31,376 nucleotides of DNA from an uncultured Bacteroidales bacterium. GTDB taxonomy: Bacteria; Bacteroidota; Bacteroidia; Bacteroidales; Muribaculaceae. Made by a program: the position numbers and the translations under genes. The stretch's first letter is position 1. Every line of letters starts with the position of its first letter. Of this stretch, positions 15,271 through 22,739 are shown in pieces. Under the pieces are notes generated by a model, which saw only the letters and a program-made list of their open reading frames with translations, had not been told where the DNA came from and did not search any database. Location of the stretch: positions 1 through 31,376 of the forward strand of contig CAJLWO010000028.1 in assembly GCA_905210435.1 (NCBI GenBank), in the 5' to 3' direction.

Positions 15271-15308
15271 AATTAACAGCGCTTTTGAGGTTGAAAATCT
15301 TCGATGTG

Positions 15309-15340
15309 CAAATTTACAAACAATAATTTTTACGGGCAAA
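15309..15340 (-). promoter_or_regulatory. Promoter of integrase A
   Basis: On the minus strand, TTTG (15337-15340), a 20-bp spacer and TAAATTTG (15309-15316) match the Bacteroidota consensus well. The -33 box overlaps an ACGGGCA repeat, so integrase binding there could repress its own gene. Confidence 0.75.
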
Positions 15341-15350
15341 TCTACGGGCA
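15332..15350. repeat. ACGGGCA arm-type repeats of element A
   Basis: Two direct copies of ACGGGCA (15332-15338 and 15344-15350) lie about 120 bp inside the core at 15470. In element B, GTGTACT/GTATAC repeats sit about 116 bp from its core. They are likely integrase arm-binding sites. Confidence 0.55.
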
Positions 15351-15469
15351 ATTTTTTTACTTTCTACCTCATTTTAGTGCCCCGTAATAACTTTAACATA
15401 TTTGTAATGCGTTGTTATACTGTATATTTAGAATGTAATTGGAAGAAATAGGAAGAAATAATGTGAGTT

Positions 15470-15482
15470 CTGTTCTGGGCAC
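15470..15482. other. Attachment core, A/B junction
   Basis: CTGTTCTGGGCAC is identical to 30482-30494. The integrase-side arms of A lie to its left. A hairpin (15488-15517) and the B arm repeats lie to its right. Confidence 0.65.
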
Positions 15483-15487
15483 TCCAA

Positions 15488-15517
15488 CCACTTGATAATC
15501 GACTGATTTTCAAGGGG
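15488..15517 (+). terminator. Hairpin at the left end of element B
   Basis: CCACTTGA (15488-15495) and TCAAGGGG (15510-15517) pair with one mismatch and are followed by the T-rich GTTTCTTATTT. It occupies the same place after the core as the 13-bp hairpin at 30500-30542 and may insulate the element from outside transcription. Confidence 0.5.
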
Positions 15518-15532
15518 TTTCTTATTTCTCAG

Positions 15533-15567
15533 GTGTACTAAAAGTGTACTCAATGCGAAAGTGTACT
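15533..15567. repeat. GTGTACT arm-type repeats, left end of element B
   Basis: Three direct copies of GTGTACT (15533, 15544, 15561). The segment GGTGTACTAAAAGT also occurs at 30349-30362 at the other end of the element, supporting the idea that the two ends belong together. Confidence 0.7.
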
Positions 15568-16414
15568 GCAAAAGTAAGCCACGAAAAGAAAGAATCGACA
15601 AATTTTTTCGCATGATGCTTTATCGGTCGGAATAACTTTTCGTATTGCGATATGGCAACATTTTTAGCCCGATGCCAAATCATGCGCCACTCGAAAGTTC
15701 GGTAAGACGATTGTGTGATGTCATATCGGATTTGAATTGAATGTGGCAACTGCATAATCTGATTGATCGCAACAATGGTTGCGATCTCCATTCTATAATC
15801 CAATAGTCGAAACTCGCCTTTGAAATCCTGTGCTGCCGACCAATTCAGGTGTGTCTATTAGAGTTTCAAATTATAGCCTGACTTTTCGGATAACGAAATT
15901 CGGTTTATCTTTTCTGAATTTCACATCGAATTGCCGAGCTTTTATAATCGGATAGAGATTCTCAACTTTGGGTATGCTGCCGAGTCGGTTAATTGCCAAA
16001 CTGAATTGCCGTATGCCGCAGCCGAATAAGAGAGCCATACCATTGACCAACCAGACTTGGAGTAAACCCAGCAAGCATAATCGCCTTCTTGCCATATAAA
16101 ACCATGCTCGCAGTAGGCTTGGATTCGGCAACGGAAGTTGTCGCAAATGCCCGCAGGGGGAAGTAGGCTCCCCATGCTGGATTTTATACGGCAAGCCTAC
16201 GCCAAAGCAGCACATTCGGGAACCTACGCCTTTTGAGAGCCATTTTGACGGATCTACGGCTATTCACATACGAAAAATCGCCATTCAGGAGCTTGCTCAG
16301 ACACTGCCGATGCGGCAACTCTCTGAGGAATTTTAATCCGAAGGGGGTATTAGGCTACCCCGATGCCGGGTAATGCGGTAACAGGCTAAATTCGCGCAAG
16401 CGCATTGGGTTCTG
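15568..16414. other. Gene-free left end of element B
   Basis: No supported gene. It contains an inverted repeat at 16113-16200 and two related blocks, AGTAGGCTCCCCATGCTGG (about 16162) and TTAGGCTACCCCGATGCCGG (about 16349), each followed by a TA-GCGG/TACGG-like end. These may be structured or regulatory sequences. By position this would be the element's transfer or end-specific region. Confidence 0.45.
16113..16200. repeat. Inverted repeat GTAGGCTTG/CAAGCCTAC
   Basis: GTAGGCTTG (16113-16121) and CAAGCCTAC (16192-16200) are a perfect 9-bp pair enclosing 70 nt that contain another AGTAGGCT copy. No T-run follows. Confidence 0.5.
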
Positions 16415-17329
16415 TCAATCGTTACTATCGAGTGTGACGCCGTGGGCCTCGCATTGGTGGAAGAAGGTGGCGATTGTCACCTTTCGGGTCGTTCTGAGAA
16501 GATTTGTGAACTTCGTATCGGACTTTGCCCGGTCATAGCCGGGGTAAACTGAACTGACGGCATGGAAGAACTCTCGTCCTGCCTCTCCAAGATTCGCCAA
16601 TGCCATGCCGATTTCGACCCAGTTACTATATCCATCTGTGAGATCGATTCCTCGTCTTACAACCTCTTCGGTTAGACGCGCCACTTTGTCAAGTGTTGCT
16701 TCCGGACTTTCATCCCAAGTCCGCTGTCCCAATGCAACTGTTGTTTTTGTCGGATTAAGTTTTGGTTTAGTTGCCGCATCTATTATTCGGAATGGCTCGG
16801 CGTTATCGTTGACATATGGTTCCGAATCATAAGAGGCGAATCGAAGTCGCTTCTCATCCTTGCACTGTCCGTCTATAACTATGCCGAGGCGCGACTTGAA
16901 CAGTCGTTGTAGTGCCAGGAAGTGTCCGAGGTGATTTTCGGGATGCGACAACCGAAAGATGGCGAAGCATCCTTTACCGCTCGCCGAGAGCGAACAATAT
17001 GCCACTTCCGCAACTTTGTAAACCTCGGCTTTCAATTCGGCACCACTTCCAAATTCGGGATTATCCTGCCCGTCAATGTCTATGCACATCAGGCCTGTGT
17101 GCTCGACGGCATCATCAGCTTTACGCCCGTCCGGGCAGATTGCCGAAATGGTAGCACACGGCAGATCGGATTTGAGTCGTGTGCGCTCGGCCTTGTCCTC
17201 GGTCATACGGATTTGTTGGATATGCTGATGCGACGACGCATCATTGAGGAATTCGGCAAGTGATTCGACACGACCGTTAGTCGATGTAACGCTGTCGAAT
17301 ACCGTTATAGGAGTTTCAAGAATATTCAT
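16415..17329 (-). CDS. BT4734/VirE-N-like primase with PriCT-2-type C-terminus (element B)
   Basis: A 304-aa paralogue of the protein at 7496-8368, with the same architecture. The acidic motif GLMCIDIDGQDN has D84 and D86, SASGKGCFAI lies near 115, and a C-terminal PriCT-2-like domain (DGYSNWVEIGMALANLGEAGREFFHAVS ... TTRKVTIATFFHQC) starts near 230. It probably primes replication of element B together with DUF3987, whose gene lies 84 bp upstream. The gap between them is occupied by inverted GTCCTAYG-type repeats. The sequence is clearly diverged from A, so A and B are related elements rather than recent duplicates. Confidence 0.85.
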   Translation of the reverse strand: MNILETPITVFDSVTSTNGRVESLAEFLNDASSHQHIQQIRMTEDKAERTRLKSDLPCATISAICPDGRKADDAVEHTGLMCIDIDGQDNPEFGSGAELKAEVYKVAEVAYCSLSASGKGCFAIFRLSHPENHLGHFLALQRLFKSRLGIVIDGQCKDEKRLRFASYDSEPYVNDNAEPFRIIDAATKPKLNPTKTTVALGQRTWDESPEATLDKVARLTEEVVRRGIDLTDGYSNWVEIGMALANLGEAGREFFHAVSSVYPGYDRAKSDTKFTNLLRTTRKVTIATFFHQCEAHGVTLDSND

Positions 17330-17353
17330 GAGCTGATAAAATTGTTTTGTTCT

Positions 17354-17411
17354 GTCCTATGTTCTACGACCTACCGAGAGGATTTTGAGCAGGACATAGG
17401 ACGTAGGACAT
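17354..17411. repeat. Inverted GTCCTAYG repeats between primase and DUF3987 genes
   Basis: GTCCTATG, GTTCTACG and CCTACC (17354-17375) face AGGACATAGGACGTAGGACA (17391-17410). Units are thus repeated and inverted. They fill the same gap as the GGTTAAG cluster of element A and end at the DUF3987 stop codon. Confidence 0.6.
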
Positions 17412-17413
17412 CG

Positions 17414-18676
17414 TTATTCATTCATCCATCGCCGAACCTGACGAGGATCTACACCGATTGCTTCTGCAAGCTTTGACTTTACCAGATTCGGAAACCGGCT
17501 CTCCAGCAATAGCATCAGTTCCTTGTTGGTGAGTTGTGAAGTTGTATTAGTCGAACCAATTATGTCCGTCAACATACGGATTTGGGATGCCTGTGAATAG
17601 TATGCCACATCAATCGCCCAACTCATCTGCTCCGCAGTGATAACTGACGGTTGCGTTCCTTGTTCGACGGCATTCATCACGCATGCAATTCCGGCGAGTT
17701 GGAGAACATAGATTCTCAACTTTCCCCAGATGGATGCTTCGTAATCAGTTGCCGATGCTTCATCTGCCCTGAACGAGTTTTCAACGAAATGACAGTATAC
17801 ATCTATCGCCGATTCAGAAGCGGTTATCACTGATGACGCTACATTATTATATGTGTCGATGACAAGCTTGTCCCAAGCCTCAATTACAACAGGGTTAATC
17901 GTTACGGCCTCCAGCGATTTCCGTGCCGTGCGTTTCGGCATATCGGTGGGATAGAATGCCAGGAATCGGTTGAGGAATCCCATCGACAGAAATTTCGGAT
18001 TGTCAAATGTCGGTTTCAACATTCCCGGCTGAATGCCGCTCACCCACGAGTAAAACGGTGCCTTTATGACTTTCAGTCCTTCACCTTTGCGGTTGGAGGA
18101 GAACGGAGTACAGTCACGCAAGGATAGCAATGCGCTCAATTCACCGCTACTGCCGTATCGCCCGATGTCACCGATGGGTGCCGTCAGTTCCTCGCGGCTG
18201 TTGAGAAGTCCGTGCGGGTTGTCTTCCAGAGCCTGATTGCATGCTTCGGGTGTGGAATCCTCAATCAGAATTTGACTGGTCTTGTGAAGCGGCTTGTCAT
18301 TTCCGGCTGCTCTCTCAGCTTTCACGGCTTCAACCTTCGCGATGTATTCATCAAACAGACGATTGTTGATTTTGTACAACGGTGCGTAGATGTCCTTCAT
18401 CGGTGCAGTCTTGTTAGCCGTACTCCGACCAATCATCATTATCCACAGATTTAGTCGATTGCTATAACCGTATGCATTGAGCACAATCCGGCTTCCGATA
18501 GCTATGCTTGCGGCTCCAAGTGCCGGGCCGAGTGCAAAGTCAATGGCAGCCTGACGCTTCTCCGACACCTCACGGATTATCCTCTGCATCGTTGCCGGGA
18601 GTCCGTAGATTGGTGGTGACAGTTCCGCATTGAAAGAGATAATCTCGGCGCACATCACTTCCGGGTCTTGAGACAA
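17414..18676 (-). CDS. DUF3987 replication-associated ATPase/helicase-like protein (element B)
   Basis: A 420-aa paralogue of 8557-9912. The degenerate P-loop GRSTANKT is at about 83-90, again with NKT instead of GKT. LLNSREELTAPIGDIGRYGSSGELSALLSL and SWVSGIQPGML follow, as in the family. A C-terminal small HTH (KSKLAEAIGVDPRQVRRWMNE) is clear. The start at 18676 overlaps the HTH gene by 22 bp. An alternative ATG at 18655 would give a TGATG stop-start overlap, like the coupled arrangement in element A. It is presumed to work with the primase at 16415 in element replication or stabilisation. Confidence 0.85.
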   Translation of the reverse strand: MSQDPEVMCAEIISFNAELSPPIYGLPATMQRIIREVSEKRQAAIDFALGPALGAASIAIGSRIVLNAYGYSNRLNLWIMMIGRSTANKTAPMKDIYAPLYKINNRLFDEYIAKVEAVKAERAAGNDKPLHKTSQILIEDSTPEACNQALEDNPHGLLNSREELTAPIGDIGRYGSSGELSALLSLRDCTPFSSNRKGEGLKVIKAPFYSWVSGIQPGMLKPTFDNPKFLSMGFLNRFLAFYPTDMPKRTARKSLEAVTINPVVIEAWDKLVIDTYNNVASSVITASESAIDVYCHFVENSFRADEASATDYEASIWGKLRIYVLQLAGIACVMNAVEQGTQPSVITAEQMSWAIDVAYYSQASQIRMLTDIIGSTNTTSQLTNKELMLLLESRFPNLVKSKLAEAIGVDPRQVRRWMNE

Positions 18677-18942
18677 TAGGCATTCGCCCGTTGCGCGATT
18701 TCAGACTTGGTCGAGATTCTTCCGGCGAGAATCCATGCCTCAAGCTCACTGCGCTTAAAATAACACCGCTTGCCGGTCGGCTTGTAATGGGGAATCGCCT
18801 GTGCGCTTGTCTGTTTGTAGAGGTAGCTTTTCGACACATTGAGAAATTCGGCAGCTTCCTCGATTGTGAGGATTTCTTTGAGGGGTGAGACAGGTACCGC
18901 GTTGGCAGCCTGATTTGATTGAAGATTAGAATTGTCCGCCAT
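18655..18942 (-). CDS. HTH_17/excisionase-family DNA-binding protein (element B)
   Basis: A 95-aa protein with an excisionase-type winged helix at about 24-75: LTIEEAAEFLNVSKSYLYKQTSAQ, wing GKRCYFKRSELEAWILAGRI. The N-terminus is Asn/Gln-rich and probably flexible. It heads the HTH - DUF3987 - primase operon and overlaps the next gene. Its likely role is Xis-like control of excision and/or regulation of the replication genes. A -7 box is visible at 19049-19056. It is divergently oriented from the restriction operon that starts at 19450, with about 500 bp between them. Confidence 0.87.
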   Translation of the reverse strand: MADNSNLQSNQAANAVPVSPLKEILTIEEAAEFLNVSKSYLYKQTSAQAIPHYKPTGKRCYFKRSELEAWILAGRISTKSEIAQRANAYCLKTRK

Positions 18943-19048
18943 GATATGAATTATTAGCGGTTATGGTCGTCGGGGAAGTGTTGCAGGCATTCCCGTGTTC
19001 ACCATCTGAAAAGATGTCTCTGCAATTGACATCGTATCAATACAACGG

Positions 19049-19056
19049 CAAAATTA
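19049..19056 (-). promoter_or_regulatory. -7 box upstream of the element B replication operon
   Basis: CAAAATTA on the plus strand reads TAATTTTG on the minus strand, a full TAnnTTTG match about 105 bp before the HTH start. No good -33 box was found. Confidence 0.45.
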
Positions 19057-19266
19057 TGCAAATAGATTTGCTTGTAAAAGCCTGTCAGCCAGATATTCAC
19101 AATCTTTACAAATGGGGCGATTATTTATATATGCTCTTTCTCCCTACCATTCACCCATTTGCCCCGAAATCCATATAAATATAAGCTCCTTTTTCCAACA
19201 TTTTTTACCAACCGCGCCGATATTTATATATTGGCTCTTATGCGTTTATGTTTCTCAGCATATTCG

Positions 19267-19297
19267 ATTGTAGTCTCAATAAAAATCGCTAATTTTG
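19267..19297 (+). promoter_or_regulatory. Promoter of the restriction-modification operon
   Basis: ATTG (19267-19270) and TAATTTTG (19290-19297), 19 bp apart, fit the -33/-7 consensus. Transcription would start near 19303, giving a leader of about 147 nt that holds two tiny open frames (from 19325 and 19358) and a terminator-like hairpin just before the helicase. Confidence 0.7.
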
Positions 19298-19422
19298 CGA
19301 TATAGTAACCATAAAATTCTGAAGATGACCGAATCGGTTTAAATCAACAGGCAGCGATGCCACCAAACCAATCAAATTGCGAAACTCCCGGGTAGTCGTT
19401 ACAGGCTCGGTCTGCCTTTCAG

Positions 19423-19444
19423 AAAACTGCCACGGAGTTTTTTT
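19423..19444 (+). terminator. Attenuator-like hairpin before the helicase gene
   Basis: AAAACT (19423-19428) and AGTTTT (19436-19441) with a 7-nt loop, followed by a T-run to 19444. It lies 6 bp before the helicase ATG, so it could reduce read-through or cover the start. The stem is short and AT-rich, so the effect may be weak. Confidence 0.4.
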
Positions 19445-19449
19445 ATTAT

Positions 19450-22400
19450 ATGAGCACTAAGTTCTTCAATAATACTCCATCTAATACTCTATTCCTTAAA
19501 TTACAAGGGATAGCATCAGAAATGGCATCATTTGACCGCTTCCTTGCAGTTATCGGTTTCTTTCGCTCATCAGGTTACTTCAAACTTAGAGAAGAACTTG
19601 GCGATGTGCCAGAGATTAAAATACTGGTTGGCATCAATATTGATAACATTTTCAGAAGGCATAATAAGGCATTATTGATGTTGGAAAATGAGGATAAGGC
19701 TCGAGAAATATTCAGTTCGGATTTTGCAGAAGATATTGTAAATGCTCATTATTCTCCGGATATAGAACGTGGCATACTCAAGATGTGCGAAGACCTTGTT
19801 TCGGGAAGATTACAAATGAGGATTCATCCCTCAAAGAATCTCCATGCCAAATTCTACCTTTGTTTACCCCAATCTCATACTCCTAACTCGGATGGTTGGG
19901 TAATTATGGGATCGTCGAATATTTCAGAATCTGGATTAGGTATTACTTTAGCGCCCCGTTATGAATTAAACGTGGCGATGAAAGATTTTGACGATGTGAA
20001 CTATTGTCACGAGCAGTTTTATATGTTATGGAATGAGTCTATTCCTATAACAGCCGATGATATAGACACATACAAAAGACAGACTTATCTCGGGTATCAA
20101 CCGACTCCATACGAATTATACATTAAGGTTCTCATTGAAGCATTTGGAGATCAGGTAGAAGATGATTTTACAATCCAACTTCCTGATGGAGTAAAAGAAC
20201 TTAAGTATCAAAAAGATGCGGTCATTCAGGGCTATCAGATGCTGCTTCAGCATAATGGATTGTTCCTGTCTGATGTTGTTGGTCTGGGCAAGACAATGAT
20301 CGCAACAATGATCGCAAAAAGATTCATTGAAGCTAATGGTAAAAATACCAATATTTTGGTTATTTATCCTCCGGCTCTTGAAGAAAACTGGCGTAGCACT
20401 TTCAAGTTGTTTGGCATTAGCAAGAAAGCGCAGTTTATTACAAATGGCAGTTTAAAGAAAATTATTGATGGCAAAGATCAGTATAAAGATAAAGAAGAGT
20501 TAGACCTTATCATAGTTGATGAAGCGCATGGCTTTAGGTCTGACCTTTCAGGAAAATATGATGAGTTGCAAAAGATTTGCAAAGCCCCCTGCTCTAATCA
20601 AGGGCTTCTCAAGTCCTCACGCAAAAAAGTGATGCTACTTTCAGCTACACCCCTAAATAACCGACCTGAGGACCTTTTGAATCAATTACTTTTGTTCCAA
20701 GACAGCCAGCAATGCACCATCGACGGCATTCCTAATCTTAAGGCATTCTTTGTACCCAAAATATCGGATTACAAGAAACTGATGCGAGAGCGCGATAAAA
20801 GAGATGTGACTGTTGATGTGGAGAAAATTTATGCTTCCATTCGTGATGAGGTTATAGATAAAGTCACAATCCGTCGTACCCGAAATAATATTCTCAACGA
20901 CCCGGATTATCGTCATGATTTGGAAGAACAGGGTATAATTTTTCCTCATATACTTCCTCCTAATGAGTTGACCTATCTTTTGGGAGATTCGTTAAGCGAG
21001 AAGTTTTATGCAACATTGTCTGCCCTAACTGATGAAGAAAATCCTAACCACATAGGATATTCAAGATATCGCGCAATAGAATTCCTCAATCCTGAGTTTA
21101 GAGACAGATACCCACGCGCAAAACAAATAAGCCAAAGTCTTGCGGGTATATATAAAGTACATATGGTCAAACGGCTTGAAAGTAGTTTCCATGCTTTCAA
21201 AAAGTCATTGGCGACATTGTTGCGAATAACCTCAGACATGATAAAGATGTTTGAGCAGGATAAAGTAATTATTGCTCCCGATTTGAATGTAAAAGCATTA
21301 CAGGCAAAGGATATGGAGCTTGACGAAATTCTTGAACTGGCAATGGGAAAGGGATATAGTAAAGATGACATACTCTACCATGCTTCTGACTTCCAGCCCG
21401 AATTCATTGAGATGCTTAAAAAGGACCAATCAATCCTTGAAAAACTCAATGACGATTGGTCGCAAGTTTCAGATGACCCTAAACTTGAACTGTTTATCAA
21501 TAGTCTACAAAATGTCCTATTATCACCGGATATAAATCCGACAGGTAAGCTTGTAGTATTCTCCGAAAGTGTAGATACAATTAAATTCTTATACGATTAT
21601 CTTCACAATACTAGGGGAAGAGTAGATGTCTTATTGATAACAGCATCCAATCGTAATAAAAAGAAAGTTCAAGTTAGAGCTAATTTCGATGCAAATGTGC
21701 CTGTTGATGAACAGAAGGATGATTTCAACATTATTCTAACATCCGATGTCCTTGCTGAAGGCGTGAATCTTCATCGTTCAAATGTCATTGTAAATTACGA
21801 TTCTCCATGGAATGCCTCTCGTCTGATGCAGCGTATAGGTCGTGTAAACCGAATTGGCTCTGTTGCTCCCAACATCTACAACTTCATGTTCTATCCGTCT
21901 CAGCAAGGTGACAAGGAAATCCAGCTTTACAAGAACGCGTTGATAAAGCTCCAGAGTTTTCACTCGGCTTATGGCGAGGATGCACAGATATATTCAAGGG
22001 AAGAGATTGTAAAAGAGTTCAAACTGTTTGACAGCAACGTAAGGGACAGCATCGACAAAAAGATTGCTTTATTACGCGAACTGCGTGACCTCTATAATAA
22101 CGACCGTGAATTATATCATAAAATCAAGGGGTTGCCTTTGAAAAGTCGTGTCGGACGCGATTCAAGCAAGCATCATGGAAAGACCATCGTTTTCGTATCT
22201 TCGGAGGTAAAGACTGAATTTTATCTTGTCAGTGCCGGCAATCCTGAACCGATAGACTTTTTGACTGCCGTCCGCTATCTAAAGGCAAGACCGGATGAGC
22301 AACCGGTTCTTATCCCGGAAGACAATTCTCATTACCAGCAGGTAAATCGAGCGTTGGACAAATACCGTCAGACTGTTATTGAGACACATGACGATGAAAA

Positions 22401-22731
22401 GGTTGATGTCGCAACCCTTGACAAAACAGCACAGGTGGCCGATAAATTTCTACGGACACTATTACAGGTGTTTACAGACCCGACCATAACCGCTAATGTG
22501 AAGATTCTACGTGGTTATCTCGGACAGGGCACTTATTCACAACTTCCGAGAGAGTTGAAAACTATATCACAAGAATATAAGAACGATAGAATTAAAATCC
22601 GTGAATCGGAATATAAACTACAAAAAACGATAAGAGAATTAGTTGATGAGTATCACACTAATATCTCAAGCGACTCCGTTAAAAAGGATATAAGCGATCC
22701 CAAAATCATAATCTCCGAAACATTCATCTGA
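19450..22731 (+). CDS. PLD-nuclease/SNF2 helicase fusion (restriction component)
   Basis: A 1093-aa protein. An N-terminal phospholipase-D-like nuclease domain (about 1-200) has the HxK motif in NLHAKFYL (H132) followed by MGSSNISESGLG. An SNF2/SF2 helicase follows: Walker A GLGKT at 278-282, DEAH at 357-360, LSATPLNN near 396, and helicase C with SDVLAEGVNLHRSNVIVNYDSPW and QRIGRVNRIG near 793. The C-terminal 250 residues are helical and uncharacterised. The methyltransferase gene follows 8 bp downstream, so the two form an operon. In such pairs the helicase translocates on DNA and the PLD domain is thought to cut unmodified DNA, while the methyltransferase supplies specificity. It is not DISARM: DUF1998 (DrmB) is missing. 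Confidence 0.92.
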   Translation: MSTKFFNNTPSNTLFLKLQGIASEMASFDRFLAVIGFFRSSGYFKLREELGDVPEIKILVGINIDNIFRRHNKALLMLENEDKAREIFSSDFAEDIVNAHYSPDIERGILKMCEDLVSGRLQMRIHPSKNLHAKFYLCLPQSHTPNSDGWVIMGSSNISESGLGITLAPRYELNVAMKDFDDVNYCHEQFYMLWNESIPITADDIDTYKRQTYLGYQPTPYELYIKVLIEAFGDQVEDDFTIQLPDGVKELKYQKDAVIQGYQMLLQHNGLFLSDVVGLGKTMIATMIAKRFIEANGKNTNILVIYPPALEENWRSTFKLFGISKKAQFITNGSLKKIIDGKDQYKDKEELDLIIVDEAHGFRSDLSGKYDELQKICKAPCSNQGLLKSSRKKVMLLSATPLNNRPEDLLNQLLLFQDSQQCTIDGIPNLKAFFVPKISDYKKLMRERDKRDVTVDVEKIYASIRDEVIDKVTIRRTRNNILNDPDYRHDLEEQGIIFPHILPPNELTYLLGDSLSEKFYATLSALTDEENPNHIGYSRYRAIEFLNPEFRDRYPRAKQISQSLAGIYKVHMVKRLESSFHAFKKSLATLLRITSDMIKMFEQDKVIIAPDLNVKALQAKDMELDEILELAMGKGYSKDDILYHASDFQPEFIEMLKKDQSILEKLNDDWSQVSDDPKLELFINSLQNVLLSPDINPTGKLVVFSESVDTIKFLYDYLHNTRGRVDVLLITASNRNKKKVQVRANFDANVPVDEQKDDFNIILTSDVLAEGVNLHRSNVIVNYDSPWNASRLMQRIGRVNRIGSVAPNIYNFMFYPSQQGDKEIQLYKNALIKLQSFHSAYGEDAQIYSREEIVKEFKLFDSNVRDSIDKKIALLRELRDLYNNDRELYHKIKGLPLKSRVGRDSSKHHGKTIVFVSSEVKTEFYLVSAGNPEPIDFLTAVRYLKARPDEQPVLIPEDNSHYQQVNRALDKYRQTVIETHDDEKVDVATLDKTAQVADKFLRTLLQVFTDPTITANVKILRGYLGQGTYSQLPRELKTISQEYKNDRIKIRESEYKLQKTIRELVDEYHTNISSDSVKKDISDPKIIISETFI

Positions 22732-22739
22732 CCAACATC

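Noticed and set aside
15470..15489. tRNA 3' end (GGGCACTCCAACCA) as the integration target
   Set aside because: The ending resembles an acceptor stem with CCA, but there is no T-arm or cloverleaf upstream, and the CCA is not kept at the second core copy.
15522..15803. Minus-strand 93-codon frame at the left end of element B
   Set aside because: The composition is protein-like, but there is no promoter or recognisable motif and it runs over the arm-type repeats. It is kept as a weak possibility only.
15871..16215. Minus-strand 114-codon frame
   Set aside because: Runs through the GTAGGCTTG/CAAGCCTAC inverted repeat, with no recognisable motif. Probably chance.
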